A stretch of DNA of 64,000 nucleotides from Sphingobium sp. EM0848 (lineage in GTDB: Bacteria; Pseudomonadota; Alphaproteobacteria; Sphingomonadales; Sphingomonadaceae): NCBI RefSeq assembly GCF_013375555.1, contig NZ_JABXWB010000005.1, positions 998,501 to 1,062,500 on the forward strand, given 5' to 3'. How positions within the stretch are numbered: position 1 is the first letter of the stretch; each line of letters starts with the position of its first letter. The position numbers and the translations under genes are program-made. Under the pieces are notes generated by a model that saw only the letters and a list, made by a program, of their open reading frames with translations, was not told where the DNA came from and searched no databases. Of the stretch, positions 15,833 to 24,606 are shown in pieces.

Positions 15833-17359
15833 TCACTCGGCCGCGATGGGCATGGTCGGGCGGCGCCCTTCCATCCACTTGTTCCACTGGGCTTCCTCGG
15901 GCGATCCGACATAGTCGAGATTATCCGCGCCCTGATTGATGTGATACCAGTCGAGTACTTCGGGCAGCGTCGCGCCGCCGCAATTGCCCTGGAAGATCTG
16001 GTTCACCGGCAGCCAGGCCTGTTTGAACTTCTCCGGCTCATGGTCGAAAATGTCCTTACAGCCGTCTGAACAGGTGTGATAGCGATCGCCCTCAAATTCC
16101 GACACGCGGAAGCTGATCGTGGTGGGATCGCCCACTTCGGTGAAGGCCATCGGGATCTGGCAGACCTGACAGAGTTGGGGCAGGCCCTGGCTGTAGAAGC
16201 GATTGCCCTGTTCCGCCTGTTCCCGCCATGCCAGATAGCGCGGCTGATAATGTTTCTCGAAGGTCTCGGGATATTTATCGCGCAGCCAGGCCATGTGCTG
16301 GTCGTCAATGTCCCAGGTGTGGACGGCGGCGGCATGGGCAAAATTGTAGAAGATGCCCCAGACCTGATGGGTCATATGGCCCTTTTCCGCCTTGGCGACC
16401 TCGGCATATTTGGGTTCGCGGATACCGTAGCGGGCAAGGTCTGCGAACAGGGCTCCGCCAGCTTCCTCGAAATAGGTTTCCCACGCCTCGGCCCAGCTCA
16501 TGACCTTCTTGGGCAGCATATAGTCCATCATCATGCCGACCAGACCCAGCAGGCGGTAGCCGCGCCAGAACCATTTATCGAGCCAGCGCTGGACGATCGG
16601 CACATTGGCCTCGTCCTGCTCCAGCAGGAAGCGCACGGCTTCCAGGCCCAGCGTCATGTGCCGGCTTTCGTCCGACTGGGCGGAAAAGCCGAAGGTCACG
16701 GTCGCCATGTCGCCATTATAGGCGGCTCCCGACATGAAGGGCACGAACAGCAGGTTGGTCAGCACATATTCGAAGGAAAAGCTGATCGCGGTCAGGAATT
16801 CGAACGGTCCGGCGCTCATCGCATCGTCGAAGAAGCTTTTGGGTACCGACAGATACCACAGACGGTCATGCATGTGGGTGAAGTCGTGCAGGCCGTCGAA
16901 ATATTTGTTGTAGTGGCTGATCGTGTGGATCTGCGTCTGGCAATGGCGCAGTTCGTCGATCGACTGCATCTGCGCCGCGACGCGCAGCCCAGCACCCGGC
17001 AGATGCCGCGCCAGATGGGCGAAGTGGCGATGCGCCTGATATTCCAGCGGGGTCACGCCCTGAAGGAAAATCTTCACCGCATTGAGGTAACGCGCATCGG
17101 TGATACCAAGCTGGCCGTTATTCTGCGCCATGGAGTCGATGACGGCATAGAGCTTGCGCTCCTTTTCCGCCTGGAACTTCCAATAGGCGTCCATGGTCAG
17201 CTTGAACGGGTCTTCCCATGCATCCCAGTCGTGGATCTTGATCCCTTCAAAGGTGGCGAAGGGGAAGATATCCTCCTTCTTCTGGTAGCTCGGCTCCCAG
17301 TCGAGGCCACGGGTGAAGTGGCCATATTTCTGCTTCAGGCTGAGTTTGCGGGCGGCCAT
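15833..17359 (-). CDS. dmpN: Phenol hydroxylase large oxygenase subunit P3 (diiron alpha)
   Basis: Start at 17359 (MAARKLSLKQKYG), with GGAGGT 6-7 bp upstream. The 508-residue chain carries the bacterial multicomponent monooxygenase diiron ligands: E106 (LEYQAH), E136 and H139 (DELRH), E197 (FSFEYVL), and E231 and H234 (DESRH). The C-terminal part contains CQVCQIPM and CSDGCKDIF, the YHS-like zinc region of DmpN/TouA. It hydroxylates phenol to catechol with O2. It lies 4 bp after dmpM and 28 bp before dmpO. This is a soluble methane-monooxygenase-type enzyme, not the single-component FAD hydroxylase. Confidence 0.95.
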   Translation of the reverse strand: MAARKLSLKQKYGHFTRGLDWEPSYQKKEDIFPFATFEGIKIHDWDAWEDPFKLTMDAYWKFQAEKERKLYAVIDSMAQNNGQLGITDARYLNAVKIFLQGVTPLEYQAHRHFAHLARHLPGAGLRVAAQMQSIDELRHCQTQIHTISHYNKYFDGLHDFTHMHDRLWYLSVPKSFFDDAMSAGPFEFLTAISFSFEYVLTNLLFVPFMSGAAYNGDMATVTFGFSAQSDESRHMTLGLEAVRFLLEQDEANVPIVQRWLDKWFWRGYRLLGLVGMMMDYMLPKKVMSWAEAWETYFEEAGGALFADLARYGIREPKYAEVAKAEKGHMTHQVWGIFYNFAHAAAVHTWDIDDQHMAWLRDKYPETFEKHYQPRYLAWREQAEQGNRFYSQGLPQLCQVCQIPMAFTEVGDPTTISFRVSEFEGDRYHTCSDGCKDIFDHEPEKFKQAWLPVNQIFQGNCGGATLPEVLDWYHINQGADNLDYVGSPEEAQWNKWMEGRRPTMPIAAE

Positions 17360-17363
17360 TGTC

Positions 17364-17633
17364 TTACCTCCAGAACAGGGTGAAGCTGCCGTCATCCTCA
17401 TCGACCGTGCCGGAGAGGGAGATGACGCTCATGTGAATTTCCTGCGGGTCCCATTCGCGGCCCAGCAGTTCCGACACGCTCTCGCCACGGATGACGAGGC
17501 GGCCGGGGCAGTCGATCTTGGTCATGGCGGGGAAGGACTTGCGCTCGGCTTCCGGATTGTCGGCCATGATCGCATCGGCAATGGCGATGCCGTCCTGCGA
17601 ATTTTGCAGGGTGATGGAGACGGGGCGGCTCAT
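17364..17633 (-). CDS. dmpM: Phenol hydroxylase effector/activator component P2
   Basis: ATG at 17633 (MSRPVSITLQNSQDG) overlaps the dmpL stop as ATGA. At 89 aa it matches the cofactor-less effector proteins DmpM/MmoB (about 90 aa), with SITLQNSQDGIAIADAIMADNP and the acidic C-terminal SLSGTVDEDDGSFTLFW. It binds the hydroxylase and modulates catalysis. The upstream part of the longer open frame (to 17780) overlaps dmpL and is not coding in this frame. Confidence 0.92.
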   Translation of the reverse strand: MSRPVSITLQNSQDGIAIADAIMADNPEAERKSFPAMTKIDCPGRLVIRGESVSELLGREWDPQEIHMSVISLSGTVDEDDGSFTLFWR

Positions 17634-18646
17634 GCGGCAAGCTCCTTGGCGAAGGTGAGGCCCAGCCTGTCGAGCCGGGCGGAAAGTTGCGTGCGGGCGT
17701 CCGCGATCGCTGCCGGACCAAGGTCGCCCAGAACGCTGGCGGCAAGGGGAGTGAGCGCTTCGACCGCGCGGACGCCCCATATGTCGAGCCAGTGGTTGAG
17801 GGTGGCGCGGTTCTCTTCGGATTCCGCCGCCGCCGCTTTCATCACGGCGTCGGTCCAGCGGCTGTTGTCCGCGAACCAGTCGGAGAGGAAGCCCGTCATC
17901 ATCGAAATGGGCGCGCCATTATGCGCGGCGCCCGCCTTGTCGAAGGCATCGCAGACCAGCGGGTAGACAAGGCCGTCAAGGACGACAAGCTGCGCCGCAT
18001 AGACCTCGAACCAGTCGCGCACGACCAGCAGGTCTTCGGCCAGACGGCGCAGCGGCTGCCATTCGGGTGCCTCCATCCACAGCTTCTTGCCGGCGACCAG
18101 CTTCTCGTCCGCGCCGTCGCCCAGCACCAGTCCGATGCGGGAGATGACCTGCGCCAGACCAAGCCGGTCGGTGCCGCAGAAGGCGGCGGCTGACGTGATC
18201 TGCGTGCCGAAACCCCAGTCGGCGATCAACTGGCAGTGCATGTTTGCCGCCCATTCCAGATGGCGGAGCGGGATGAGATAGGCGGCCACCTTGTCGCGCC
18301 ATTCCGCGCCGACGCTGCCCACCAGTTCCCGTTTTTCCACGAAGTTCGCTGCATCGTCGAAGGACTGCTGCATCGCCGAGCGGCTGATATTGTAGGTGGC
18401 ATAGTAGAATTGGCGCGGATCGCGGAAGACATACCAGTCGGCCATGACGATCCGGGTGCGCCGGGCGTCATAAAGTTCGCGCTCCGGCTCCCAGGTCGGG
18501 CGATAGTGGAAATTCACCATCGGCTGTATGTCATAGGTCGCCTCCTCATAGCGTGAGGCGGGCTTGTCGACACCGAAACGGCGGGCGACATGGGAAAAGG
18601 TCTGGCGGCGAGGCGTGATCGCTTCTGCCTGGATATCGATGTTCAT
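17630..18646 (-). CDS. dmpL: Phenol hydroxylase beta subunit P1
   Basis: The 338-residue protein starts MNIDIQAEAITPRRQTFSHVARRFG and matches the non-catalytic beta subunit DmpL (about 331 aa) in length and in motifs: FHYRPTWEPERELYDARRTRIVMADWYVFRDPRQFYYATYN and a helical ferritin-like fold with HLEWAANMHCQLIADWGFG. It pairs with DmpN (and P4) in the hydroxylase. Both ends overlap neighbours by 4 bp (dmpK at 18643-18646, dmpM at 17630-17633), showing tight coupling. Confidence 0.93.
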   Translation of the reverse strand: MNIDIQAEAITPRRQTFSHVARRFGVDKPASRYEEATYDIQPMVNFHYRPTWEPERELYDARRTRIVMADWYVFRDPRQFYYATYNISRSAMQQSFDDAANFVEKRELVGSVGAEWRDKVAAYLIPLRHLEWAANMHCQLIADWGFGTQITSAAAFCGTDRLGLAQVISRIGLVLGDGADEKLVAGKKLWMEAPEWQPLRRLAEDLLVVRDWFEVYAAQLVVLDGLVYPLVCDAFDKAGAAHNGAPISMMTGFLSDWFADNSRWTDAVMKAAAAESEENRATLNHWLDIWGVRAVEALTPLAASVLGDLGPAAIADARTQLSARLDRLGLTFAKELAA

Positions 18647-18932
18647 GCGTGCGGCTCCGTCTCATCGATGGACACAAAGGGGGCGACGGCGATCGGGCTG
18701 ATCAGGCGCTTCACCGAAGCGCGCAGCCGGTCGTCGGGTACGGCGACATGCGCGCCGTTTTCACTGCAAAATTCACAAAAGGCGGCCAGCGGCAGGACCA
18801 GTTCGACCGCCAGATCGGGATCGCCGTAGACGAAGGTGAATTCGATCACCTGTGCGGCGGTGATCCCCGTGACGATCGCCTGCAATCGGGGCGGCGCATT
18901 GTTCCGGGGAAGGGGCTTCCGGTTTCCAGCAT
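18643..18932 (-). CDS. dmpK: Phenol hydroxylase component P0, with an apparent 5' frameshift
   Basis: The C-terminal ~85 residues read clearly as P0/DmpK: LQAIVTGITAAQVIEFTFVYGDPDLAVELVLPLAAFCEFC. P0 helps assemble the hydroxylase. That frame has no ATG; its only starts are TTG codons at 19005 (inside a palindromic operator) and 18885. In the next frame, an ATG at 18932 preceded by GGAGAGAG begins MLETGSPF. Adding one C in the CCCC run at 18906-18909 would join the two into MLETGSPFPRNNAPPRLQAIV. So a one-base deletion, sequencing slip or frameshift site is likely. If the sequence is right, translation must begin at TTG 18885, giving an 80-aa protein. The 3' end overlaps dmpL by ATGA. Confidence 0.75.
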
Positions 18933-18993
18933 CTCTCTCTCCACATGGGCCCCGATCGGGTTCTTGTTCGTCTTGAGGGGAGAGTGCGCTTCG

Positions 18994-19022
18994 GCCTGAT
19001 GACAATCAAATAGTAATCAGGC
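18994..19022. promoter_or_regulatory. 29-bp palindrome in the dmpK-lysR divergent region
   Basis: Perfect 7-bp arms, GCCTGAT and ATCAGGC, separated by 15 bp of AT-rich DNA. It lies 62 bp before the dmpK ATG (18932) and just before the LysR-type box at 19031. One arm (GCCTGAT on the plus strand) recurs at 25872-25878 beside the catB operator. Probably an activation or secondary regulator site. Confidence 0.5.
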
Positions 19023-19030
19023 AAATGTTG

Positions 19031-19045
19031 ATGCCGAAACGGTAT
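19031..19045. promoter_or_regulatory. LysR-type operator ATGCC-N5-GGTAT before lysR/dmpK
   Basis: The 15-bp element reads ATGCCGAAACGGTAT, a T-N11-A dyad with one mismatch to the ATAC-N7-GTAT consensus known for BenM/CatM. The same outer bases recur in front of catB (25854-25868). It lies between the divergent phenol hydroxylase operon and the regulator gene. Confidence 0.6.
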
Positions 19046-19081
19046 GGCGTTCATACCCGCGTTGAAGAAGGGCGTTTCGGC

Positions 19082-20014
19082 ATGGCCGCATCGAAGGATA
19101 TCCTGTCCCACGCGCCGTGGATGGGCGTGGATGTGCGGCGTCTGCGTTATTTCCTGGCCGTGGCGGAGGAGCTGCATTTCGGTCGCGCGGCCGAGCGCCT
19201 GCACATTGCCCAGCCCGCGCTCAGCCGGCAGATCGCCAGTCTGGAAGCGGCCATCGGCGCACTGCTGTTCGACCGGACACGCAGCAACATCCATCTGACG
19301 GCGGCGGGCGAAGCCTTGCTTCCCCGCGCACGGGACATATTGGCGCGGGTGGCCGACGCTGCACGGGTGGCGAAGCGCGCATCCGAAGGGAGCGTCGGCG
19401 TCATCCAGATCGGTTTTGTCGGATCGGCGACCTTCTCGATCCTGCCGGGCATTCTCAATGCTTTCCGCACCAGCCATCATGAGGTCGAACTGGTGCTGCA
19501 TGCCATGAACACGGCGGAATTGCGTGCGGCGCTGATCGACCGCTCCATCGACATCGCCTTTGCCCGGCCGGGGATTCAGGACCCGGAGATCGTCAATGAG
19601 GTCGTGTTCAAGGAGCCGCTGATCGTCGCCCTGTCGGAAAACGATCCGCTGGCGGAGCAGAATCACATTGCCCTTGCCGATCTTTCGGCGCGCCCCTTCA
19701 TCCTCTATCCGCGCCATCCACGGCCGAGCTTTGCCGATACCATCCTGCAAATCTGCCGGGCAGAGGGTTTTTCACCGGACATCGCGCAGGAAACGATGGA
19801 GATCCAGACCGCCCTGTCGCTGGTGTCGGTGGGGGCAGGGGTGTCGCTGGTGCCGGAATCGACGTCCGAAGCGCAGCTCAACGGCGTCGCCTATCGCCCG
19901 ATCCTGGGTGACGCGCCGCAGACGCAGCTCAGCCTTGCCTATCGCCGCGACAACCGCTCGGCGGTGATGGCGGCTTTCTGTGCGCTGGTGCGGGCGCGCA
20001 AGGGAGGGAGGTAG
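19082..20014 (+). CDS. LysR-type regulator of the phenol/catechol genes
   Basis: The HTH begins VRRLRYFLAVAEELHFGRAAERLHIAQPALSRQIASLE, as in CatR/BenM-like activators, followed by the effector domain (GVIQIGFVGSATFSILPGILNAFR, RDNRSAVMAAF). I use ATG 19082, with GAAGGG about 10 bp upstream. ATG 19121 (MGVDVRRLRYF) is equally possible. ATG 19025 is unlikely because an operator-like dyad (19031-19045) would fall inside the gene. It is divergent from the hydroxylase operon and convergent with pcaD. Effector is probably a ring-cleavage product such as cis,cis-muconate, by analogy with BenM/CatR; not shown here. Confidence 0.88.
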   Translation: MAASKDILSHAPWMGVDVRRLRYFLAVAEELHFGRAAERLHIAQPALSRQIASLEAAIGALLFDRTRSNIHLTAAGEALLPRARDILARVADAARVAKRASEGSVGVIQIGFVGSATFSILPGILNAFRTSHHEVELVLHAMNTAELRAALIDRSIDIAFARPGIQDPEIVNEVVFKEPLIVALSENDPLAEQNHIALADLSARPFILYPRHPRPSFADTILQICRAEGFSPDIAQETMEIQTALSLVSVGAGVSLVPESTSEAQLNGVAYRPILGDAPQTQLSLAYRRDNRSAVMAAFCALVRARKGGR

Positions 20015-20032
20015 AGTTGCGCGGGCGTATCT

Positions 20033-20821
20033 TTACGCCAGAAATTCCTGTACCGCCTCGCCGAACGCCTCTGGGCATTCGACATTGGCGAGATGCGCGG
20101 CTTCCAGCATCACCAGTTGCGAACCGGCGATGGCGCGGGTGAGCGCTTCGCTGTGGGGCGGCGGCGTGGCGGGGTCCTGCGCACCGCCGATGACGAGCGT
20201 GGGCAGGTCGATCAGAGCAACCGAGCGCCGCATGTCCATGTCACGGATCGCGGCGCAGCAACCGGCATAGCCCTGGGGCCTGGTAAGCTGAAGCATCGCT
20301 CCGATGGGTGCGATGGCTTCCTGTCCAGTCGCGGCAAAGGCCTGCGTGAACCAACGCTCGACCGACGCGTCCGCCAGCGGCGCCATGCCCTGCTGCCGCA
20401 CCAGTTCAATGCGCGCATCCCAGGCCGATGGCGGCCCCATGAAGCTGGACGTATTGGCCAGGACCAGCCGCCGCAGCCTGCCCGGCTCGCGGATGCCCAG
20501 CCATTGCCCGGTCATGCCGCCCAGTGACAGGCCGCAAAAATCGATCGTCCCGATCTTCAGCACATCGAGCAGTTCGATGACATCCCGCCCGAGCCGGTCG
20601 ATGGAATAGGCGCCCGCCGGCGCATCCGACGCGCCGTGGCCACGCTGGTCATAGCGCAGGACGCGGAAGCTCTGCGTCCACTGCGCCATTTGCGGCGCCC
20701 ACATGTCCATGTCGGTGCCGAGCGAGTTGGAAAGCATCAGCACAGGTGCGTTTTCCGGCCCGTCGAAACGCCAGGCGATACGGCATCCGTCGCCCATGGT
20801 GGCAAATAGTTTTTCCATCAT
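20033..20821 (-). CDS. pcaD: 3-oxoadipate enol-lactonase
   Basis: ATG at 20821 ([13 protein letters not shown]) overlaps the pcaF stop as ATGA, with GGAG 7 bp upstream. The 262-residue alpha/beta hydrolase shows LMLSNSLGTDMDMWAPQM (oxyanion region), the nucleophile elbow GLSLGGM, and the late Asp and His (GGAQDPATPP, EAAHLANVE). It hydrolyses 3-oxoadipate enol-lactone to 3-oxoadipate, the step after muconolactone isomerase. It is the last gene of the cat-pca operon, so the ring-cleavage and lower-pathway enzymes are made together. Confidence 0.92.
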   Translation of the reverse strand: MMEKLFATMGDGCRIAWRFDGPENAPVLMLSNSLGTDMDMWAPQMAQWTQSFRVLRYDQRGHGASDAPAGAYSIDRLGRDVIELLDVLKIGTIDFCGLSLGGMTGQWLGIREPGRLRRLVLANTSSFMGPPSAWDARIELVRQQGMAPLADASVERWFTQAFAATGQEAIAPIGAMLQLTRPQGYAGCCAAIRDMDMRRSVALIDLPTLVIGGAQDPATPPPHSEALTRAIAGSQLVMLEAAHLANVECPEAFGEAVQEFLA

Positions 20822-22020
20822 ATCCGCTCCACTGCGACCGCCAGCCCCTGACCGACACCGATGCACAGCGTCGCCAGACCAAGCCTGCCGCCCGATTTCT
20901 CCAACTGATGCGCCAGCGTCATCAGGATGCGTGCGCCCGACATGCCAAGCGGATGGCCGAGCGCTATCGCACCACCATTGGCATTGACCCGCGCATCGTC
21001 ATCGGCAACGCCAAGGCCGCGCAGCACCGCCAGGCCCTGGCTCGCAAAAGCCTCATTGAGTTCGATCGCGTCGAAATGGTCGATGGTGAGACCCAGTCGC
21101 GCCATCAGCTTTTGCGTGGCAGGCACGGGCCCAATGCCCATGATACGCGGCGGCACACCCGCGCTCGCCATGCCAAGAATCCGGGCGCGGGGCTTCAGGC
21201 CATGGCGCTGGACCGCGGCTTCATTGGCGAGGATCATCGCCGCCGCGCCGTCATTGACGCCTGACGCATTGCCCGCCGTCACCGTTCCGTCCGGCCGGAC
21301 CACGGGCTTGAGCTTCGCCAGCGTTTCGATGCTGGTGTCTGGGCGAGGATGCTCGTCCGTATCGACTATCGTTTCCCGGCCCTTGCGGTCGGTGATGACG
21401 ACCGGCGCGATCTCCCCGGCGAAATAGCCCGATGCCTGCGCGGCCGCCGCCTTCTGCTGGCTGCGCAGGGCGAAAGCGTCCTGATCCGCGCGCGAGATGC
21501 CGAAGTCGCTCGCGACATTCTCGCCCGTCTCCGGCATGGAATCGACGCCATAGAGCGCCTTCATCCTCGGGTTGACGAAGCGCCAGCCGATGGTGGTGTC
21601 GTAAATGGCGTTGCTGCGCGAATAGGCGCTTCCCGCCTTGGGCATGACGAAGGGCGCGCGGCTCATGCTTTCCACGCCGCCCGCGATCATCAGGTCGGCA
21701 TCGCCCGACCGGATCGCCCGTGCCGCCGTGCCCACAGCGTCGAGACCCGAGGCGCAGAGGCGATTGACGGTCGAGCCGCCCACGCTGTCAGGCAGGCCGG
21801 CAAGCAGCGCGGCCATGCGTGCGACATTGCGATTATCCTCGCCCGCCTGGTTGGCGCTGCCCAGGATCACATCGTCGATGACGGCAGGGTCGATACCACT
21901 GCGTTCGATTAGCGCCTTGATCGGCAGGGCGGCGAGGTCATCGGCGCGGATCGACGCCAGCGCGCCGGCATAGCGGCCAATGGGCGTGCGGACGGCGTCG
22001 CAGAGAAAGGCCTCGCTCAT
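20818..22020 (-). CDS. pcaF: 3-oxoadipyl-CoA thiolase
   Basis: A 400-residue thiolase with the acyl-carrying Cys at residue 89 ([12 protein letters not shown]), the base-His region [19 protein letters not shown] and the second Cys in [10 protein letters not shown]. The N-terminus [18 protein letters not shown] and the [14 protein letters not shown] stretch are typical of the PcaF/PaaJ subgroup. It cleaves 3-oxoadipyl-CoA to succinyl-CoA and acetyl-CoA, the end of the pathway. It overlaps pcaJ upstream and pcaD downstream by 4 bp each. Confidence 0.94.
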   Translation of the reverse strand: MSEAFLCDAVRTPIGRYAGALASIRADDLAALPIKALIERSGIDPAVIDDVILGSANQAGEDNRNVARMAALLAGLPDSVGGSTVNRLCASGLDAVGTAARAIRSGDADLMIAGGVESMSRAPFVMPKAGSAYSRSNAIYDTTIGWRFVNPRMKALYGVDSMPETGENVASDFGISRADQDAFALRSQQKAAAAQASGYFAGEIAPVVITDRKGRETIVDTDEHPRPDTSIETLAKLKPVVRPDGTVTAGNASGVNDGAAAMILANEAAVQRHGLKPRARILGMASAGVPPRIMGIGPVPATQKLMARLGLTIDHFDAIELNEAFASQGLAVLRGLGVADDDARVNANGGAIALGHPLGMSGARILMTLAHQLEKSGGRLGLATLCIGVGQGLAVAVERI

Positions 22021-22673
22021 GCGGCGGCGGCTTCCCTAATGGCGAGCGGCGCGCCGGTCTTGGTCACGATCTCCTCGACGCTGACGCCGGGAGCCGTTTC
22101 GACCAGCGTCAGCCCACCGGCCTTGCGGTCCACCGCGATTACGCCGAGGTCGGTGATGATGAGGTCCACCACGGCCTTGCCGGTGAGCGGCAGGGTGCAG
22201 GCGTCGAGAATCTTGGGACTGCCGTTCTTCGAGACATGGTCCATGACCACGACCACGCGCTTGACGCCTGCGACCAGATCCATGGCGCCGCCCATGCCTT
22301 TCACCATCTTGCCGGGGATGGTCCAGTTGGCAAGATCGCCATTGGCGGCGACCTCCATCGCGCCCAGCACGGCCATGTCGATATGGCCGCCCCGGATCAT
22401 CGCGAAGCTGTCGGCGCTCGAGAAGAAGCTGGAGGTCGGCAGCGCGGTGATCGTCTGCTTGCCGGCGTTGATGAGGTCGGGGTCCGCTTCGCCCTCATAG
22501 GGGAAGGGGCCGATGCCGAGCATGCCATTCTCGCTCTGGAGCGTGACGTTGACCCCTGTGGGGACATGATTGGCCACCAGAGTCGGGATGCCGATGCCCA
22601 GATTTACATAATAGCCGTCGCGCAGTTCCTTCGCGGCGCGGGCCGCCATCTCATCGCGGGTCCAGCTCATCAT
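22017..22673 (-). CDS. pcaJ: 3-oxoadipate CoA-transferase subunit B
   Basis: At 218 aa this matches family-I CoA-transferase beta subunits. The catalytic Glu lies in [22 protein letters not shown], and [38 protein letters not shown] follows. It transfers CoA from succinyl-CoA to 3-oxoadipate together with PcaI. The stop overlaps pcaF and the start overlaps pcaI, each as ATGA. Confidence 0.93.
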   Translation of the reverse strand: MMSWTRDEMAARAAKELRDGYYVNLGIGIPTLVANHVPTGVNVTLQSENGMLGIGPFPYEGEADPDLINAGKQTITALPTSSFFSSADSFAMIRGGHIDMAVLGAMEVAANGDLANWTIPGKMVKGMGGAMDLVAGVKRVVVVMDHVSKNGSPKILDACTLPLTGKAVVDLIITDLGVIAVDRKAGGLTLVETAPGVSVEEIVTKTGAPLAIREAAAA

Positions 22674-23377
22674 GCAGTCTCCCTTTCGCGGGTGGTCAGC
22701 TTCTCGATCCGCTTCTCGTTGATGGTCGAAAGGATGATGCGGTCGACATAGATGCCCGGCGTATGGATGCAGTCAGGATCGAAGCTGCCTTCGGGCACGA
22801 TTTCCTCAACCTCGACCACCGTCACCTTGCCCGCCGTCGCCATGTTCGGGTTGAAGTTGCGCGCGGTCTTGCGGAATATGAGGTTGCCCGCAGGGTCAGC
22901 CCGCCATGCCTTGATGATCGACAGGTCGGCGCGCAGCCATGTCTCACGGACATAATCCTCGCCCTCGAACGTTTCGACCGGCTTGCCCTCGGCAACGACG
23001 GTGCCCACGCCTGTCCTTGTGTAGAAGGCCGGGATGCCTGCGCCGCCCGCCCGGATGCGTTCGGCCAGCGTGCCCTGCGGGTTGAGTTCCAGTTCCAGCT
23101 CGCCACTCAGATACTGGCTTTCGAACAGCTTGTTCTCACCCACATAGGACGAGATCATCTTCCTGATCTGGCGGCTTTCCAGCAGCATCCACAGCCCAAA
23201 GCGATCCGCCCCCGCATTGTTGGAGATGACGGTCAGGTCCTTGACGCCCGCTGCCCGAATTTCGGGGATCAGACTCTCGGGATTGCCCGAGAGTCCGAAC
23301 CCACCCGACATGATGGTCATGCCGTCGAACAACAGGCCTTCCAGTGCGACCCGAGGGCTGTCGTAAATCTTCTGCAT
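22670..23377 (-). CDS. pcaI: 3-oxoadipate CoA-transferase subunit A
   Basis: I set the start at ATG 23377 ([21 protein letters not shown]), preceded by AGGAGG at 7 bp; the longer open frame to 23566 lies over catA and is a shadow. The 235-residue alpha subunit shows [16 protein letters not shown] (CoA-binding glycine loop), [14 protein letters not shown] and [31 protein letters not shown]. It works with PcaJ. catA ends 19 bp upstream. Confidence 0.93.
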   Translation of the reverse strand: MQKIYDSPRVALEGLLFDGMTIMSGGFGLSGNPESLIPEIRAAGVKDLTVISNNAGADRFGLWMLLESRQIRKMISSYVGENKLFESQYLSGELELELNPQGTLAERIRAGGAGIPAFYTRTGVGTVVAEGKPVETFEGEDYVRETWLRADLSIIKAWRADPAGNLIFRKTARNFNPNMATAGKVTVVEVEEIVPEGSFDPDCIHTPGIYVDRIILSTINEKRIEKLTTRERETA

Positions 23378-23396
23378 GGAAAGCCTCCTGCTGTCG

Positions 23397-24287
23397 TTAA
23401 GCCGCGGCGCGCGTCCGGGACGAAAAGCTCTCTTCGCTGGCGGCATCCGCCTTCTGCAGTTCGAAATCGAAGGCGATGGTGGCGGTGTCGCCCTGCCGGT
23501 TGGGGACGGGCAGCAGGCCTTCCCGTGTGGCGAAGGCGAAATCGTCCGCCGCGAAGGGATCGTCACCGAAGTTGATCTGAGTCGTCAACGTGCGATAGCC
23601 GGGCGCTTCGACGAAGAAGTGGACATGGGCCGGGCGGTTGCCATGACGGCCGATCGCCTTCATCAGTACGTCGGTGGCGCCGTCCGGGGGCACACTGTAG
23701 CCGTTGGGCATCTTCGAATGGAAGGTGTAGCGCCCATCGCTGCCCACCTTGATGCGGCGGCGGTTGTTGAACGGGGTCTGCTCGCGCGTCGGGTCGAAAT
23801 GCGAATACCAGCCCTGGCTGTTGGCGTGCCAGACATGCAGGATCGCATTGTGAACCGGCTCGCCGTCCGGACCCTTGATCTCGCCGCTCATATAGAGCGT
23901 ACCGGTGTCGTCGGCATCGTCGGTCAGATTGACGTCGCCTTCGACCAGCGGCGCGCCTGCGACATAGAGCGGTCCTTCGATGGTGCGCGGGGTGCCGCCC
24001 GACTTGCCGGCTTGGGCGTCCTTCGCATCCATGAACAGGTCCATGAAATGTTCAAGGCCGACGCCGGGAACGATCAGGCCCAATTCGGCGCCGCCATCCT
24101 GGAAATATTTGATCGCGCCCCAGAACTCGCTTTCGGTCACGTCATAGCGAACGATGACCTTCATCGCCGCTTCGACCAGATCGCGGGTAATGGCCTTCAG
24201 CCGCTTGTCGCCGCCCTCGGCTTCCAGGCCGCTGGCGCGATCGAGCAGGGTTTGAACTGCTTGAGTATTCACAAAATCTTCGGTCAT
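23397..24287 (-). CDS. catA: Catechol 1,2-dioxygenase (intradiol)
   Basis: The 296-residue enzyme opens catechol to cis,cis-muconate. The Fe(III) ligands occur with the spacing of characterised CatA enzymes: Y161 (GWYSHFDP), Y197 (GYSVPPDG), H221 and H223 (RPAHVHFFV). An N-terminal helical dimerisation domain precedes the TIEGPLYVAGAPLVEGDVNL entry of the catalytic beta-sandwich. It sits between catC and pcaI in the operon, 24 bp after catC. The gene sends phenol-derived catechol into the ortho pathway; no extradiol dioxygenase is present in this window. Confidence 0.95.
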   Translation of the reverse strand: MTEDFVNTQAVQTLLDRASGLEAEGGDKRLKAITRDLVEAAMKVIVRYDVTESEFWGAIKYFQDGGAELGLIVPGVGLEHFMDLFMDAKDAQAGKSGGTPRTIEGPLYVAGAPLVEGDVNLTDDADDTGTLYMSGEIKGPDGEPVHNAILHVWHANSQGWYSHFDPTREQTPFNNRRRIKVGSDGRYTFHSKMPNGYSVPPDGATDVLMKAIGRHGNRPAHVHFFVEAPGYRTLTTQINFGDDPFAADDFAFATREGLLPVPNRQGDTATIAFDFELQKADAASEESFSSRTRAAA

Positions 24288-24311
24288 TATACCTCTCCAG
24301 GTGACAGGGTT

Positions 24312-24602
24312 TCAGCGATCGTCATCATGAATGGAGGAAGGGTGGCGGCAAAGAGCAGTCACCTTCATGTCCATGAAAGGATAGAGTGGCAAAGTCGTCA
24401 ATATGTCGTGGAGTTGCGTATTGTTTTCCACATCGAAGATACTGACATTGCTATACTGTCCGACAACGCGCCAGATATGGCGCCAGGTCCCGGCGCGCTG
24501 CAATTCCTGAAAGCGGGACTTTTCCGCCGCCTTCAATCCTTCGAACCGCACGGGATCGTAGTCCAGCGGAACCTTGATATCCATGGTGACATGAAACAAC
24601 AT
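24312..24602 (-). CDS. catC: Muconolactone delta-isomerase
   Basis: ATG at 24602 (MLFHVTMDIKVPLDYDP). The product is exactly 96 residues, the usual length of CatC, with conserved LKAAEKSRFQELQRAGTWRHIWRVVGQYSNVSIFDV and LPLYPFMDMKVTALCRHPSS. It converts muconolactone to 3-oxoadipate enol-lactone. It begins 4 bp after the catB stop. Confidence 0.95.
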   Translation of the reverse strand: MLFHVTMDIKVPLDYDPVRFEGLKAAEKSRFQELQRAGTWRHIWRVVGQYSNVSIFDVENNTQLHDILTTLPLYPFMDMKVTALCRHPSSIHDDDR

Positions 24603-24606
24603 CGGT

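Noticed and set aside
18933..19005. P0 gene starting at the TTG at 19005
   Set aside because: The TTG lies within the 18994-19022 palindrome, has no Shine-Dalgarno and would add an untypical 40-residue leader.
19025..19081. Longer N-terminus for the phenol-pathway LysR regulator starting at 19025
   Set aside because: It would place the ATGCC-N5-GGTAT operator inside the coding region and adds residues not typical of LysR proteins.
18647..19081. Sigma-54 promoter (GG-N10-GC) and DmpR-type activator for the phenol hydroxylase operon
   Set aside because: No convincing -24/-12 pair and no sigma-54 activator gene; a LysR gene and LysR-type dyad are present instead.
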